Positions 1 to 9,421 of a stretch of 51,356 bases of DNA are shown here, piece by piece (the stretch's first letter is position 1; the number at the start of each line of letters is the position of its first letter). A program made the translations under genes and the position numbers. This stretch comes from Acinetobacter lactucae (GTDB lineage: Bacteria > Pseudomonadota > Gammaproteobacteria > Pseudomonadales > Moraxellaceae). The DNA is taken from NCBI RefSeq assembly GCF_001605885.1, contig NZ_LRPE01000015.1, positions 1 to 51,356 of the forward strand, given 5' to 3'. The notes below the pieces were generated by a model. That model made no database searches and was not told where the DNA came from. It was given only the letters and a program-made list of their open reading frames with translations.

Positions 1-9
1 TCTTCAATT
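1..9 (-). rRNA. rrs: 16S rRNA, first bases of the 5' end (partial)
   Basis: Read on the minus strand, the window begins with AATTGAAGA, which matches the conserved 5' end of bacterial 16S rRNA (in E. coli AAATTGAAGAGTTTGATC). Only about nine bases lie inside the window. The call is supported by the strong stable-RNA type promoter and untranslated leader just upstream (113-148). The operon would run leftwards, away from oriC, as expected for a highly transcribed gene. It is inferred from very few bases plus context. Confidence 0.6.
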
Positions 10-112
10 CTCTTAATGATTTTTCTGCTCTTCGTCAGAGACAGAATTCAACGCAATACTAAGCTTTCATCTCAACCCTGTAAGCTAAGATATTCTCGTG
101 TATCGCGTCGGG

Positions 113-165
113 ATGAGTGCATTATAGGGAAAAAAAACTGGTACGCAAGCACTTTTATAAATATG
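113..165 (-). promoter_or_regulatory. rRNA operon promoter with leader downstream
   Basis: On the minus strand there is a -35 hexamer TTGCGT (148-143), a 16-base spacer and a perfect -10 TATAAT (126-121). An AT-rich stretch upstream of -35 (about 149-165) could serve as an UP element. The expected start near 113-115 is followed by a roughly 105-base untranslated leader reaching the 16S 5' end. The arrangement is typical of a growth-rate controlled rrn P1 promoter. Seen directly: hexamers and spacing. Inferred: rrn identity. Confidence 0.75.
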
Positions 166-237
166 CGCGCTCGACCGGTTCTTTTTCAGCCAAATAAAAT
201 CTCAAAAACATACAACTGACTGATTTATATGGTTAAT

Positions 238-795
238 TTATTTTTGAAGAGTTTTGATCTTTATATCTACTATCTTTATAGGCTGTTTTGGTACGTTTTG
301 ATGCATGCCATAGTTTGATGTAGGGACCTGAACAATACGGTCAACCACATCCATTCCTTTAATTACTTTTCCAAAAACTGCATAACCAGGATTACCTGCA
401 GAACGATTTAAAAAATTATTATCTGCAACGTTTATGAAAAACTGACTAGTAGCTGAGTCAGGATTTGCTGTACGAGCCATTGCCAAAGTTCCTCGTGTGT
501 TAGCAATTCCATTTCCAGCTTCGTTTTTGATTGGTGCTCGGGTTGTCTTTTCCTGCATATTTGCAGTAAGTCCACCGCCCTGCACCATGAAACCAGGAAT
601 TACGCGATGGAAGATCGTATCTTTATAAAAGTTCGACTTTATATAGGTTTTAAAATTCTTTACGCTGATTGGGGCTTTCTCGTCATAAAGTTGTATTTCT
701 ATGTTGCCTAAATTTGTTTGCATTTCAACTAAAGTATCAGCCCAAACTGAATGACTGCTTAGACCTAAGCAACATAGCATTAATAATTTTTTCAT
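238..795 (-). CDS. ppiA: periplasmic cyclophilin-type peptidyl-prolyl cis-trans isomerase
   Basis: 185-residue cyclophilin that catalyses cis/trans isomerisation of X-Pro bonds during folding of exported proteins. Residues 1-19 form a signal peptide ending VWA before Asp20, so the protein is expected in the periplasm. The active-site signature [13 protein letters not shown] lies at 62-74 (catalytic Arg64, Phe69, Met70, Gln72), with TLAMAR near 104 and SQFFINV near 118, all intact. Length fits the bacterial PpiA family. It is a single gene; the parS-like site lies 120 bases upstream of its start. Identity of the family is secure; PpiA versus another exported cyclophilin is by similarity. Confidence 0.9.
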   Translation of the reverse strand: MKKLLMLCCLGLSSHSVWADTLVEMQTNLGNIEIQLYDEKAPISVKNFKTYIKSNFYKDTIFHRVIPGFMVQGGGLTANMQEKTTRAPIKNEAGNGIANTRGTLAMARTANPDSATSQFFINVADNNFLNRSAGNPGYAVFGKVIKGMDVVDRIVQVPTSNYGMHQNVPKQPIKIVDIKIKTLQK

Positions 796-913
796 ATATT
801 CCTACAGTAAAATGCAAAAACTTAATAGAGGTTAAATTTAATCGTCTATATAAAAGAATTCTAGTGAGTATTTATTATCTTTTATTTAAGGCCTAATATT
901 TTGGATGTGTCCA

Positions 914-929
914 TGTTCCACGTGAAACA
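914..929. other. parS-like centromere site 1
   Basis: TGTTCCACGTGAAACA matches the 16-bp bacterial parS consensus TGTTNCACGTGAAACA, the palindrome bound by ParB for chromosome segregation. It lies in the gap between ppiA and the esterase gene. Three further copies occur at 27270, 36464 and 50982. Confidence 0.8.
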
Positions 930-945
930 TGGACTAAACTTTTAT

Positions 946-2028
946 TTAGCTATTTTTATCCCAAAATTTTCTGAAGTTTTTACTGATCTCGATGGTATAG
1001 CGTTTTGCCTTTTTCGAAATAGGTGTCAAATTTATAAAACCATGGGTTTGATCTGGATATTCTTCATAATGCATTTTGACGCCATTTTGTCTTAGCTTAT
1101 AGCTATAAATTTTTGCTTCGTCATGCAGTACGTCATGACCAGCCGTAATCACAAAAGCTGGTGGATTCTTTTTCAAATTACCATAAGTTGGAGAAATAAT
1201 TGGATCATCTAATTCTACATTATGCTGAGTTGCATAATATTGAGTGACATAATTAATATCGCTATCCGTCAAAACTAATCCTTCGTTATAAGCATAAAAA
1301 GAAGGATGTCGGCTTTTAAAATCAACTGTAGGATAAATGAGAAGCTGTGCTTGTGGAGCATAAGGTTTGTTTACTGATCGTTGAGCTACAACCGTACTGA
1401 TATTTCCACCTGCACTATCGCCTGCTACAGCAATACGATTTTTTAATATTTTTAGCTGTCTACGATTTTGATAGACCCAAGCCAATGCATCTTCGCATGA
1501 TTGAATTAAATGTTGAGGTGAGACTTCTGGTGCAAGAGGATAATCAATGCTGAGTACTTGTACTTTTGCGTATTTGGCCAATATGCGGCACACCTCATCA
1601 TGAGTATCTAACCCACCCACGACAAAACCTCCTCCGTGATAGAAAACCAATAGAGGTAATTTTTTATTAGGTGCCGGGTGATAGTGTCTTGCGAAAATAG
1701 TTCCGCTTTGAAGCGGTAAGCGAATATCTTCTACAGAGTCTACTTCTGTTGATTTCTGACGGATAGCCAACATTTGTGTATCGAATTGCCGTCTAGACTC
1801 TAAAGGATCTGAACCAATAAAACCGATACGTCCCTGTTTAATTTGTACGGCCATCATACATTTAGTGAACGAGTCGAGATCTGGGTATTGGTAGGAATAT
1901 CCTAGAATTTTGGCAAGTGACTCTTGGGCCAATCGAGGTAACTTATCAAGAGCTCGAGCAGCAGGCCCTTGGCCCTTATCTAGCAATGTTTGAATTTTTT
2001 GATTAAATGCTGTCATGCCTATCTCCAT
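946..2028 (-). CDS. alpha/beta hydrolase, hormone-sensitive-lipase family esterase
   Basis: 360-residue carboxylesterase/lipase of the HSL (group IV) family. The oxyanion motif HGGG is at 131-134, the nucleophile elbow GDSAGG at 203-208 (Ser205), and the catalytic Asp and His are probably in TAGHD (near 298) and QTHGF (near 328). There is no signal peptide, so it is probably cytoplasmic. Two ATG codons are possible: 2028 (SD GAGG five bases upstream) and 2016 (GGAG about eight bases upstream). I keep the longer form. The gene is monocistronic, and the natural substrate cannot be told from the sequence. Confidence 0.85.
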   Translation of the reverse strand: MEIGMTAFNQKIQTLLDKGQGPAARALDKLPRLAQESLAKILGYSYQYPDLDSFTKCMMAVQIKQGRIGFIGSDPLESRRQFDTQMLAIRQKSTEVDSVEDIRLPLQSGTIFARHYHPAPNKKLPLLVFYHGGGFVVGGLDTHDEVCRILAKYAKVQVLSIDYPLAPEVSPQHLIQSCEDALAWVYQNRRQLKILKNRIAVAGDSAGGNISTVVAQRSVNKPYAPQAQLLIYPTVDFKSRHPSFYAYNEGLVLTDSDINYVTQYYATQHNVELDDPIISPTYGNLKKNPPAFVITAGHDVLHDEAKIYSYKLRQNGVKMHYEEYPDQTHGFINLTPISKKAKRYTIEISKNFRKFWDKNS

Positions 2029-2226
2029 GAATTCCTCTTATCCTTCATATTTTCTACAGAATTCTTTGTTGTTTGACTATATTCGCATACAACTCATGTA
2101 ATCAAGATACAAAGGTAAAAACCAATCTACGCTAATCTGATTTATAGCAAATGTCATTAACAAATCTGTCGTTTAAAACAGGACTTTTTTGCCAATTATT
2201 GTTAACAGACAAAAGGAGATTGTGCT

Positions 2227-2553
2227 ATGTCAGCAAAACTAGTTGTTACTTTGTTAGCAACCAGTCTTTTAACTGTAGGCTGTGTTGCTTATACAGATGA
2301 CCCTTATTATCGCGGTGGTTATGGTTACCATGATCATGATGATGATCGTTATGACCGTAATGATGGACGTCGATATAGTGATTGGGAGCGAAAACGTTGG
2401 GAAGAGCGTAAAAGAATATACGAACAACAACGTAAAGATGTTCGCGAACTGGACAGAAATCGTCGGGATTGGGGAAAAAGACATCGTGAATGGGAGAAGA
2501 AACGCCTAGAAGATCGTGATCATGACCACCGAGATTATCGTCATGATGACTAA
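2227..2553 (+). CDS. small charged lipoprotein, function unknown
   Basis: 108 residues with a lipoprotein signal peptide: hydrophobic residues 5-18 ending in a lipobox with Cys19. The mature part is extremely charged, with a Tyr/Gly/His/Asp-rich stretch, then a Trp/Glu/Arg/Lys segment (about 50-95) likely to be a long helix, and a His/Asp tail. A good SD (AAAAGGAGA at 2212-2220) precedes the ATG, and a strong terminator follows. No enzymatic motif is visible. The acidic and His-rich ends could bind metal, but that is only a guess. Confidence 0.7.
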   Translation: MSAKLVVTLLATSLLTVGCVAYTDDPYYRGGYGYHDHDDDRYDRNDGRRYSDWERKRWEERKRIYEQQRKDVRELDRNRRDWGKRHREWEKKRLEDRDHDHRDYRHDD

Positions 2554-2567
2554 TCTCATTACTATAT

Positions 2568-2605
2568 AAAAAGCCCCAAAGAGATAAGTCTTTTGGGGCT
2601 TTTTT
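2568..2605 (+). terminator. rho-independent terminator
   Basis: AAAAAGCCCCAAA pairs with TTTTGGGGCTTTTT across a ten-base loop and is followed by T residues. It ends transcription of the lipoprotein gene at 2227. Confidence 0.85.
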
Positions 2606-2719
2606 GAGAATTCTAAATTCTCTTAATTATAGAGTAATGAGTAGCAGCTCACTTCATACATAAATCGGCATCTTAAATATATGACTCTATAATTTTTTAA
2701 CTGTTCTTATCGCTAAGAA

Positions 2720-2950
2720 TTACTGAGCTGTCGCAGAACCTGAAACAGAACCAGAAGCACCAGCATCAACTTGACCTGGTTGTGCTTGACCAGAAACACC
2801 AGCATCTACACCTACACCAGCTTGTACGCCAGATGGGCTAGCGCTAGTTTGAGCAGAACCTGATGCATTTAAACCAGCTTCAGATGCACAACCAACAGCT
2901 GTAAAAGCAACACCAGCAAGTACTACAGAGATAAGACCTAATTTTTTCAT
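2720..2950 (-). CDS. small Gly/Ala/Ser-rich lipoprotein, function unknown
   Basis: 76 residues starting at MKKLG (2950). This start has a clear SD (AAGGAAAG) and puts a lipoprotein signal peptide at the N-terminus with lipobox TAVGC near residue 20. The mature part is low complexity: Gly, Ala, Ser, Val and Gln dominate, with repeated GV-AG and SGS units and no charge clusters. Likely an abundant outer-membrane-anchored filler or linker protein of Acinetobacter type. I recognise no domain. Confidence 0.7.
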   Translation of the reverse strand: MKKLGLISVVLAGVAFTAVGCASEAGLNASGSAQTSASPSGVQAGVGVDAGVSGQAQPGQVDAGASGSVSGSATAQ

Positions 2951-2989
2951 AATCGCTTTCCTTTCATTACGACAAACATTTAAATGCAA

Positions 2990-3285
2990 AGTTCATCTTC
3001 GCGCTGCCTATAATTCACAATTTTTTTTTCTGACGTGCGTATCATTGGTTGTCTTTTGTAGTAATAGAAGTACAAATTGTGCAATTTTTTATTAAAATCT
3101 CTTCCTTAGCCTCACCTCTACCTTTTATATAGAAGCCACAACTTAAGCTTTTGTTTAATTTTATCAATTTCTAATTTTTATCTTAGCCTTTTACTCTAGT
3201 CAAAAATTTTCTCTTTATAGAAACGCTATATAAGGTGCGTAGAATGTTACAGAGACTTTTTACTTAAAAATGCCTTAGTTCATCG
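2990..3285. other. intergenic region without recognised content
   Basis: About 300 AT-rich bases between a lipoprotein gene and the terminator at 3286. They should include the lipoprotein promoter on the minus strand. I see no ORF, repeat or structured RNA. Confidence 0.5.
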
Positions 3286-3316
3286 AAAAAAGCCGCGTAT
3301 AGACCACGGCTTTTTT
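3286..3316 (-). terminator. rho-independent terminator
   Basis: AAAAAAGCCG and CGGCTTTTTT form the stem, located 27 bases past the stop codon of the metallo-beta-lactamase-fold gene. Confidence 0.8.
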
Positions 3317-3342
3317 GAATTTTTTTAGCGCGTCACCTTAAA

Positions 3343-4209
3343 TTATGGCCATTGCATCTCGCCTTTTACAACTTTTGCACCTAGCTCTAGGCTATCCACA
3401 CTCTTTAATGTTGGATATTGTTTCTGCATGAGCTGACTTAGCTCACTCGCATTTTTACTTACTTTGACCGCTTTCTCATAGCTCTTGAGATAGTCGATAG
3501 AAAAGTTAACTGCATCTAAACCTTGTGGAGCTCCCTCAACCATATGAGCTGGAACAACTGTTTGAGGCTGCAATGCTTTAATATTTTCTAAAGTTTGAAT
3601 CACTTCATTGCGGTCTTTAACTTTTGGTGTATCCGCCATCCATAAATGAATGCCTGAAGAGACAGGAATACCCCCTACTACTGCTTTAGAAGAAGGAACC
3701 CATAAATAAGTAAGTTCTTTCTTTCCTTTAATTTCGATTGACTCATTTTCTAACTTTAAGGTTTTAGCAGTATAAGCTTGAGGCACAATAATTTGGCTAG
3801 GCGCATTTGCACCCATTTGTGGACCCCAATATTTCACTTTAAGCGCTTGAGTATCTTGGATATGTTTAACAGTTTCCGGCGTTGCGATGATTTGTACATT
3901 TGGGAAGTATTGTTTAAATACATCTAAGCCAAAGTAATAGTCCGGATCTCCATAACTTACGAAAATTGTCTTTAGTGTTTTACCACTATCCAAAATATCC
4001 GCAGCAATACGTAATGCTTCAGATTTTGAGAATTGCGCATTCACCAACAGAACTTCTTTATCGCCTTCAATTAAAGTAGAAGTCACACCGAAATGTTCGG
4101 GTTTAGCCAAGAAACTTTGAATTTTCAAATCTTGCGCAAAAGCTGAGGAAGTTACTGTTAAAGCAGTAGCAGTTGCTAGGGCTGAAGCAGTTAATTTAAA
4201 AAATTTCAT
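3343..4209 (-). CDS. exported metallo-beta-lactamase-fold protein with degenerate metal site
   Basis: 288 residues with a signal peptide ending AFA before Gln26, so periplasmic. The overall pattern (strand, helix, then a motif ending PD-YFG) is that of MBL-fold metallohydrolases, and a late His is kept in VPAHMVEG. However, the usual HxHxDH zinc motif reads YGDPDY at 86-91: the Asp remains while the histidines are Tyr, Asp and Tyr. It may therefore be non-catalytic or use another metal arrangement. It is divergently transcribed from a LysR regulator across 95 bases, so that regulator is its probable controller. Substrate unknown. Confidence 0.75.
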   Translation of the reverse strand: MKFFKLTASALATATALTVTSSAFAQDLKIQSFLAKPEHFGVTSTLIEGDKEVLLVNAQFSKSEALRIAADILDSGKTLKTIFVSYGDPDYYFGLDVFKQYFPNVQIIATPETVKHIQDTQALKVKYWGPQMGANAPSQIIVPQAYTAKTLKLENESIEIKGKKELTYLWVPSSKAVVGGIPVSSGIHLWMADTPKVKDRNEVIQTLENIKALQPQTVVPAHMVEGAPQGLDAVNFSIDYLKSYEKAVKVSKNASELSQLMQKQYPTLKSVDSLELGAKVVKGEMQWP

Positions 4210-4304
4210 TATGTATTCTCCAAATTCATGAGAAATACTTTAAATTGCAATTCCTGTAAGGTAAATGCACTAAATTAAGATAAACTGTTGCATACATTGT
4301 AATA

Positions 4305-5210
4305 ATGATAAAGCATATGGACACATTAAAAGCCATACAAGTTTTTGTTTCTATTGCTCAGCATGGCAATTTGACCAAAGCCGCAGAACACCTAAATTAT
4401 TCACGTGCGATGGTTTCTCGTTATCTTGAGCACCTAGAACACACATTCTCAACTCGACTATTCCAAAGAAATACCCGAAAAATATCTCTCACTCCAGCGG
4501 GTGAAAAAGCCCTGCTCTACTGCGAGAATATTTTACAACAACAGCAACTTTTACAAGAGCTAGCCGCACCTGAACAACATAATGGTACGATTCGTTTTAC
4601 CTGTGGTTTATTTTTATTTCAATTAGGGGTTGGAGAATGTATTCGCCAATTTAAACAGCAACATCCGCATATTCAATTTGATGTATATCTGACTGAAAAT
4701 ACAATGGACCTAATTGATGCACAGGTCGATTTAGCCTTACGTATAACACAAAAAGTTGCAGACGGATTAATTGCGAGACCAGTTTGTCAAATCGAGTCTG
4801 TTTTCTGTGCTCATCCTGATTATTTAAAACAGCACAGTCCCCTCTCCCATCCAAGACAACTGATTCAACATGATTGTTTAGCTCATCATAGCCAACATCA
4901 ATTTTGGACACTTTTTGATACTGAACAGCAGCCTCAAAACTATCCTTTGAACGTTACCTTTAAAAGTAATGATGTAAATGCTGTTTATGACATGTGTGTA
5001 CATGCTCAAGGTGTGGCGATGCTACCTACTTTATTAGTTAAAAAAGATTTAAAAGAAAAAAGATTAGTTCCTTTATTTAAAAACTTTTCAGCTCCTGAGT
5101 TAAGTTTGTCGGTGGTATATGCTTCGAGACAACATTTACCCAAAATAACGCAAGAATTTATTGCTTTTATGATCGAAAACTTAGATTTTTACTTAAAACC
5201 GCAAAATTAA
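4305..5210 (+). CDS. LysR-family transcriptional regulator
   Basis: 301 residues. The N-terminal winged helix-turn-helix (about 5-65; core GNLTKAAEHLNYSRAMVSRY followed by LF-RNTRKISLTPAG) and the C-terminal effector domain are characteristic of LysR proteins, subfamily CrgA/DmlR-like. Start is ATG 4305; ATG 4317 (MDTLKA) is an equally good alternative since neither has a strong SD. It is divergent from the MBL-fold gene, the classic layout for a regulator and its target with self-repression. The effector is unknown. Confidence 0.85.
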   Translation: MIKHMDTLKAIQVFVSIAQHGNLTKAAEHLNYSRAMVSRYLEHLEHTFSTRLFQRNTRKISLTPAGEKALLYCENILQQQQLLQELAAPEQHNGTIRFTCGLFLFQLGVGECIRQFKQQHPHIQFDVYLTENTMDLIDAQVDLALRITQKVADGLIARPVCQIESVFCAHPDYLKQHSPLSHPRQLIQHDCLAHHSQHQFWTLFDTEQQPQNYPLNVTFKSNDVNAVYDMCVHAQGVAMLPTLLVKKDLKEKRLVPLFKNFSAPELSLSVVYASRQHLPKITQEFIAFMIENLDFYLKPQN

Positions 5211-5232
5211 AAGTTTTAAATTGCCGTGTACG

Positions 5233-5258
5233 CTTGAATTTTTAGGCAATGCCCATAC
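5233..5258 (+). promoter_or_regulatory. sigma-32 (heat-shock) type promoter of grpE
   Basis: CTTGAA (5233-5238) and GCCCATAC (5251-5258) are separated by 12 bases, close to the sigma-32 consensus CTTGAA-N13-CCCCATNT. It sits 115 bases upstream of grpE. Confidence 0.65.
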
Positions 5259-5372
5259 TTCATCCCTATTAATGAATTACAGCATATGCATGGCAGTTCA
5301 GGTTTTACCCAGTAAATGCTGATGCCAAAAGGACTGTACATGTTTAAAAACCCATTTAAACGGAGATCATCA

Positions 5373-5927
5373 ATGGCTAATGAGCAAAATGAGCAAGCTC
5401 AAGACATTCAACACGAGCAAGCAGAGCAATCTAATGAGCAAACTCAGGCTGAAGGTGTAGAGCAAGCAAACGACGTTACCGTTGAATCTTTACAAGCACA
5501 AATCACCAAATTAGAAGAAAGCCTAAAACTTGAAAAAGCACGTACTGCGAATGCAGTTTACGAAGCACAAAAAAGTGTAGAGCGTATTCAACGTGAGTCT
5601 GACAAGCATAAAGAGACTGTGCTTGAAAAATTTGCAAAAGAATTACTAGATTCTGTTGATAATTTAGAGCGTGCAATTCAAGCAGCTGGCGATGAAGAAA
5701 CACCAGTACTTGAAGGTATTAAGCTAACCTTGAAGTCGCTGTTAACCACACTTGAAAAATTTGGTGTTGTAGAAGCTGATACAAAAAATGGCTTCAATGC
5801 AGATTTACATCAAGCTGTAGGTATTGACCCAAATGCTAAAGCGAATGAAATCGGTAGCGTTTTACAAAAGGGCTATACATTAAATGGTCGCTTATTGCGT
5901 CCTGCTATGGTTATGGTTGGTCAATAA
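5373..5927 (+). CDS. grpE: GrpE nucleotide exchange factor
   Basis: 184-residue GrpE, the co-chaperone that releases ADP from DnaK. The start at MANEQ is chosen because GGAGAT lies six bases before it; an upstream in-frame ATG would add 19 residues with no good SD. Residues 1-50 are Gln/Glu-rich and disordered, about 50-110 form the long dimerisation coiled coil, and the C-terminal beta domain ends in [12 protein letters not shown], the GrpE signature. dnaK follows after 118 bases with its own heat-shock promoter. Confidence 0.97.
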   Translation: MANEQNEQAQDIQHEQAEQSNEQTQAEGVEQANDVTVESLQAQITKLEESLKLEKARTANAVYEAQKSVERIQRESDKHKETVLEKFAKELLDSVDNLERAIQAAGDEETPVLEGIKLTLKSLLTTLEKFGVVEADTKNGFNADLHQAVGIDPNAKANEIGSVLQKGYTLNGRLLRPAMVMVGQ

Positions 5928-5968
5928 ATAATTTTTTGAGAGTTTTTAGATTTTTTTTCGCTAAAACG

Positions 5969-5996
5969 CTTGAAAAAAATAGATTCACTCTCATAT
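5969..5996 (+). promoter_or_regulatory. sigma-32 (heat-shock) type promoter of dnaK
   Basis: CTTGAA (5969-5974) and TCTCATAT (5989-5996) with 14 bases between resemble the sigma-32 consensus. Position is 50 bases before the dnaK ATG. Confidence 0.6.
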
Positions 5997-6045
5997 CGGA
6001 TAACAAGCAAAAACATTGCAAAAGAATTTTTGAGGAAAACGTCAC

Positions 6046-7986
6046 ATGGCAAAAATTATTGGTATTGACTTAGGTACTACCAACTCATGCGTTGCTGTAC
6101 TTGAAGGCGATAAAGTAAAAGTAATCGAAAACGCTGAAGGCGCACGTACAACTCCATCGATCATTGCTTATAAAGATGGCGAGATCTTAGTAGGTCAAAG
6201 TGCTAAGCGTCAGGCAGTAACTAACCCGAAAAATACATTATTCGCTATCAAGCGTTTAATCGGTCGTCGTTATGAAGATCAAGCGGTACAAAAAGATATC
6301 GGTCTTGTACCTTATAAAATCATCAAAGCAGACAATGGCGATGCTTGGGTTGAAGTAAACGATAAAAAATTAGCGCCTCAACAGGTTTCTGCTGAAATCT
6401 TGAAAAAGATGAAGAAAACTGCAGAAGACTATTTAGGTGAAACAGTTACTGAAGCAGTTATTACTGTTCCTGCTTACTTTAACGATGCTCAACGTCAAGC
6501 AACTAAAGATGCGGGTAAAATCGCTGGCTTAGACGTTAAACGTATCATTAACGAACCAACTGCTGCTGCACTTGCGTTCGGTATGGACAAAAAAGAAGGT
6601 GACCGTAAAGTTGCAGTTTACGACTTAGGTGGTGGTACTTTTGACGTATCAATCATTGAAATCGCAGACCTTGATGGCGACCAACAAATCGAAGTGTTAT
6701 CAACAAATGGTGATACTTTCCTTGGTGGTGAAGACTTTGATAACGCATTAATTGAATTCTTAGTTGAAGAATTTAAGAAAGAACAAAGTGTGAACTTGAA
6801 AAATGATCCACTTGCGTTACAACGTTTAAAAGAAGCTGCTGAAAAAGCAAAAATCGAGCTTTCTTCATCTAACGCAACTGAAATCAACCTTCCATACATC
6901 ACTGCTGATGCAACTGGTCCTAAACACTTAGTGATCAATGTAACACGTGCGAAACTTGAAGGTTTAGTTGCTGATTTGGTTGCTCGTACAATTGAACCTT
7001 GTAAAATCGCTCTTAAAGATGCTGGTCTTTCGACTTCTGACATCTCTGACGTAATCTTGGTTGGTGGTCAGTCTCGTATGCCACTTGTACAACAAAAAGT
7101 ACAAGAATTCTTTGGTAAAGAGCCACGTAAAGACGTAAACCCTGACGAAGCAGTTGCAATCGGTGCTGCGATTCAAGGTGCGGTATTGTCTGGTGACAAA
7201 ACTGACGTTCTTTTATTAGACGTAACACCATTAACTTTAGGTATTGAAACAATGGGTGGTGTATTAACACCAATCATTGAGAAAAACACGACGATTCCTG
7301 CGAAGAAATCACAAGTGTTCTCTACTGCTGCTGACAACCAGCCTGCTGTAGACATTTCAGTTTACCAAGGTGAACGTAAGATGGCTCAACAAAACAAATT
7401 GTTGGGTAACTTCCAATTAGGCGACATTCCACCTGCTCCACGTGGTGTGCCTCAAATTGAAGTATCTTTCGACATCAATGCTGATGGTATCTTGAAAGTA
7501 TCTGCTAAAGATAAGAGCACTGGTAAAGAGCAATCTATCCAGATTAAAGCAAACTCAGGTTTGTCTGATGCTGAAATCGAAGCAATGATTAAAGATGCTG
7601 AAGCGAATGCTGAAGAAGATCGTAAGTTTGAAGAACTTGCAAAAGCTCGTAACGAAGCTGACGCATTAATTTCAAGCTCGAACAAAGCAGTTAAAGATCT
7701 TGGTGATAAAGTTACTGAAGATGAAAAAACAGCTGTAAGCACTGCCGTTTCTGAACTTGAAGCAGCAACAAAAGAAAACGATGTAGAAGATATCAAAGCG
7801 AAAACTGAAGCTTTACAAAACATCTTGATGCCTATCACTCAACGTGCTTACGAACAAGCACAACAAGCTGGTGGCGCTGAAGGCTTTGATCCAAATGCAT
7901 TCCAAGGTGGCGATGCGGGTCAACAAAAAGCAGATGATGGCGTTGTAGATGCTGAATTCACTGAAGTTAAAGATGACAAAAAATAA
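6046..7986 (+). CDS. dnaK: Hsp70 chaperone DnaK
   Basis: 646 residues, the full length for DnaK. The ATPase domain starts with [10 protein letters not shown] (6-15), followed by the phosphate and adenosine motifs ([12 protein letters not shown] near 190, VGGQSRMP near 340). The interdomain linker [13 protein letters not shown] is near 387, and the beta-sandwich and helical lid end in [10 protein letters not shown]. It binds hydrophobic segments of nascent or unfolded proteins with GrpE and DnaJ. dnaJ is not next to it here, and a terminator follows directly. Strong, even codon bias fits high expression. Confidence 0.99.
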   Translation: MAKIIGIDLGTTNSCVAVLEGDKVKVIENAEGARTTPSIIAYKDGEILVGQSAKRQAVTNPKNTLFAIKRLIGRRYEDQAVQKDIGLVPYKIIKADNGDAWVEVNDKKLAPQQVSAEILKKMKKTAEDYLGETVTEAVITVPAYFNDAQRQATKDAGKIAGLDVKRIINEPTAAALAFGMDKKEGDRKVAVYDLGGGTFDVSIIEIADLDGDQQIEVLSTNGDTFLGGEDFDNALIEFLVEEFKKEQSVNLKNDPLALQRLKEAAEKAKIELSSSNATEINLPYITADATGPKHLVINVTRAKLEGLVADLVARTIEPCKIALKDAGLSTSDISDVILVGGQSRMPLVQQKVQEFFGKEPRKDVNPDEAVAIGAAIQGAVLSGDKTDVLLLDVTPLTLGIETMGGVLTPIIEKNTTIPAKKSQVFSTAADNQPAVDISVYQGERKMAQQNKLLGNFQLGDIPPAPRGVPQIEVSFDINADGILKVSAKDKSTGKEQSIQIKANSGLSDAEIEAMIKDAEANAEEDRKFEELAKARNEADALISSSNKAVKDLGDKVTEDEKTAVSTAVSELEAATKENDVEDIKAKTEALQNILMPITQRAYEQAQQAGGAEGFDPNAFQGGDAGQQKADDGVVDAEFTEVKDDKK

Positions 7987-8000
7987 TTTGTTTCTTTAAT

Positions 8001-8028
8001 AAAAAACCGCGCTTAGGCGCGGTTTTTT
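8001..8028 (+). terminator. rho-independent terminator after dnaK
   Basis: AAAAAACCGCGC and GCGCGGTTTTTT with a four-base TTAG loop, 15 bases past the dnaK stop. Confidence 0.9.
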
Positions 8029-8315
8029 ATTAGTTACAAAAATTAACAATAAGATTTTTAATGATATTATCCAAATATTTCTGTCAGAAAGATCAATAAT
8101 AAAAATTAAATATTTAATTTTAAATAATATTTTTTTGTTAAAAGACCACTGTTATTTACTACATTAATTATTTGATTATTGCCAAGTCTGAGAACATCTT
8201 TTTTAATTTTTCGATCAATATCACAAACGCCACCTAATCTATTGAGATTTTTATCATTTTGACGAATTAAATTAACTAGCTAACAATAAGATTTATTTAT
8301 ATTTTTTATTTTGCC
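8029..8315. other. AT-rich intergenic region
   Basis: About 290 very AT-rich bases between the dnaK terminator and the first protease gene. It must contain the protease promoter. I see no ORF, clear operator or structured RNA. Confidence 0.5.
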
Positions 8316-9221
8316 ATGAAAAAATTTCTATGGTGGGGATTGAGCTTATGCTTATGCATGGGCTTACAAACAACACTTTTTGCTCAAAGCAATCTGCCAA
8401 TTAATTCATCTCAACAACCTTTAAAATACCGAATTGCTTTTATTGACCCGCGGTTTCAAATCACCAAAGAACAATTAGTTGAGGTAAGCCAACAAGCGGC
8501 TGAAATCTGGCAAAAAGAAACTGGGAAGACCTATTTTATTTATGATTCACAGGCTCAATTATCAATTAACTTAATCTATGATGATCATCAAATGCTTAAA
8601 GATGAACAACAAAACAATTTGGATGGACTTTTGCAAAAGCAGGAAGCATGGCGCATTAAAAATGAAGAAATTGTTTTAAATAAACAAGAGGTTGCACAAC
8701 TATCAACTGATTTGAATGAGAAAAAGATAAGTCTAAGAGCTGAGTTTGAACAATATCAACAAGACGTAATACGCTTTAATCAAGGAGAACAGCAGTACTA
8801 TCGGGCCGATAATTTAAAAGAACGGAAAAAACAACTAGAACAGAAATCGGAAGATTTACGAATTGAATCCAACAGTCTAAATTTTAAAATTCAAGCACTT
8901 AACTTAAAGATTAAAGAGCTAAATCGAGAGCAAAGTGATTTAAGTGCCTTAAAAACACAATTCAAGTTAGAGCAAAAAACTAGTATTCAACCCTTCCATA
9001 AAGGATTATTCAGTCAAAACCAAATCCAGATTTACGGCTATGCTTCTTTAAATGATTTACGCTTGACCCTTGCTCATGAACTTGGCCATGCTTTAGGTCT
9101 CAAACATACGACTAATCCTAAATCTTTAATGTATCCCTATTTAAAAGAGCAAGATATTCATAACTTTAAATTAACAGATTCAGATTTAGATTTATTAGGT
9201 TCAATTTATAGACCAAATTAA
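8316..9221 (+). CDS. secreted matrixin-like zinc metalloprotease with coiled-coil insertion (copy 1)
   Basis: 301 residues with a signal peptide (about 1-24, ending LFA before Gln). Residues 36-93 hold an IDPRF-Q strand/helix block resembling the N-terminal part of an M10-type catalytic domain. Residues about 95-215 are a Gln/Glu/Lys/Leu-rich coiled coil. The zinc motif HELGHALGLKH starts near 254, followed by SLMYP as the Met-turn. The three His and catalytic Glu are all present. The active domain thus seems to be split by a coiled-coil insert. No strong SD is visible before the ATG. A paralogue of exactly the same length follows after 200 bases. Family by motif; substrate unknown. Confidence 0.75.
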   Translation: MKKFLWWGLSLCLCMGLQTTLFAQSNLPINSSQQPLKYRIAFIDPRFQITKEQLVEVSQQAAEIWQKETGKTYFIYDSQAQLSINLIYDDHQMLKDEQQNNLDGLLQKQEAWRIKNEEIVLNKQEVAQLSTDLNEKKISLRAEFEQYQQDVIRFNQGEQQYYRADNLKERKKQLEQKSEDLRIESNSLNFKIQALNLKIKELNREQSDLSALKTQFKLEQKTSIQPFHKGLFSQNQIQIYGYASLNDLRLTLAHELGHALGLKHTTNPKSLMYPYLKEQDIHNFKLTDSDLDLLGSIYRPN

Positions 9222-9315
9222 GGAAAAATCGTTAAAGTTAAATGATTAAAAAAACTAAACAAAACTAAATAAATTAAATTTTTTCTAAAAAATAATTTGG
9301 CATTTGGTAAAAAAT

Positions 9316-9339
9316 AATGAGACTAAAGTCTCATTTATT
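9316..9339 (+). terminator. probable terminator between the two protease genes
   Basis: AATGAGA and TCTCATT pair around a CTAAAG loop, followed by T-rich sequence. Moderate stem, so termination may be partial. Confidence 0.5.
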
Positions 9340-9421
9340 TTCCTGATTTGTACGTTTTTTGATTGATTTTTCATTTTATATTCTTATAATACGTTTTTTT
9401 TAAAATCTCCCCCCTTCGATT

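Noticed and set aside
2269..2509. ORFs in other frames of the lipoprotein gene at 2227
   Set aside because: Repetitive Ile/Met/Val content from GAT/CAT-rich sequence; the plus-strand frame with SD and lipobox is the real one.
6618..7838. Several long ORFs antisense to dnaK
   Set aside because: Codon bias of dnaK leaves the opposite frames open. None has an SD or a recognisable domain.
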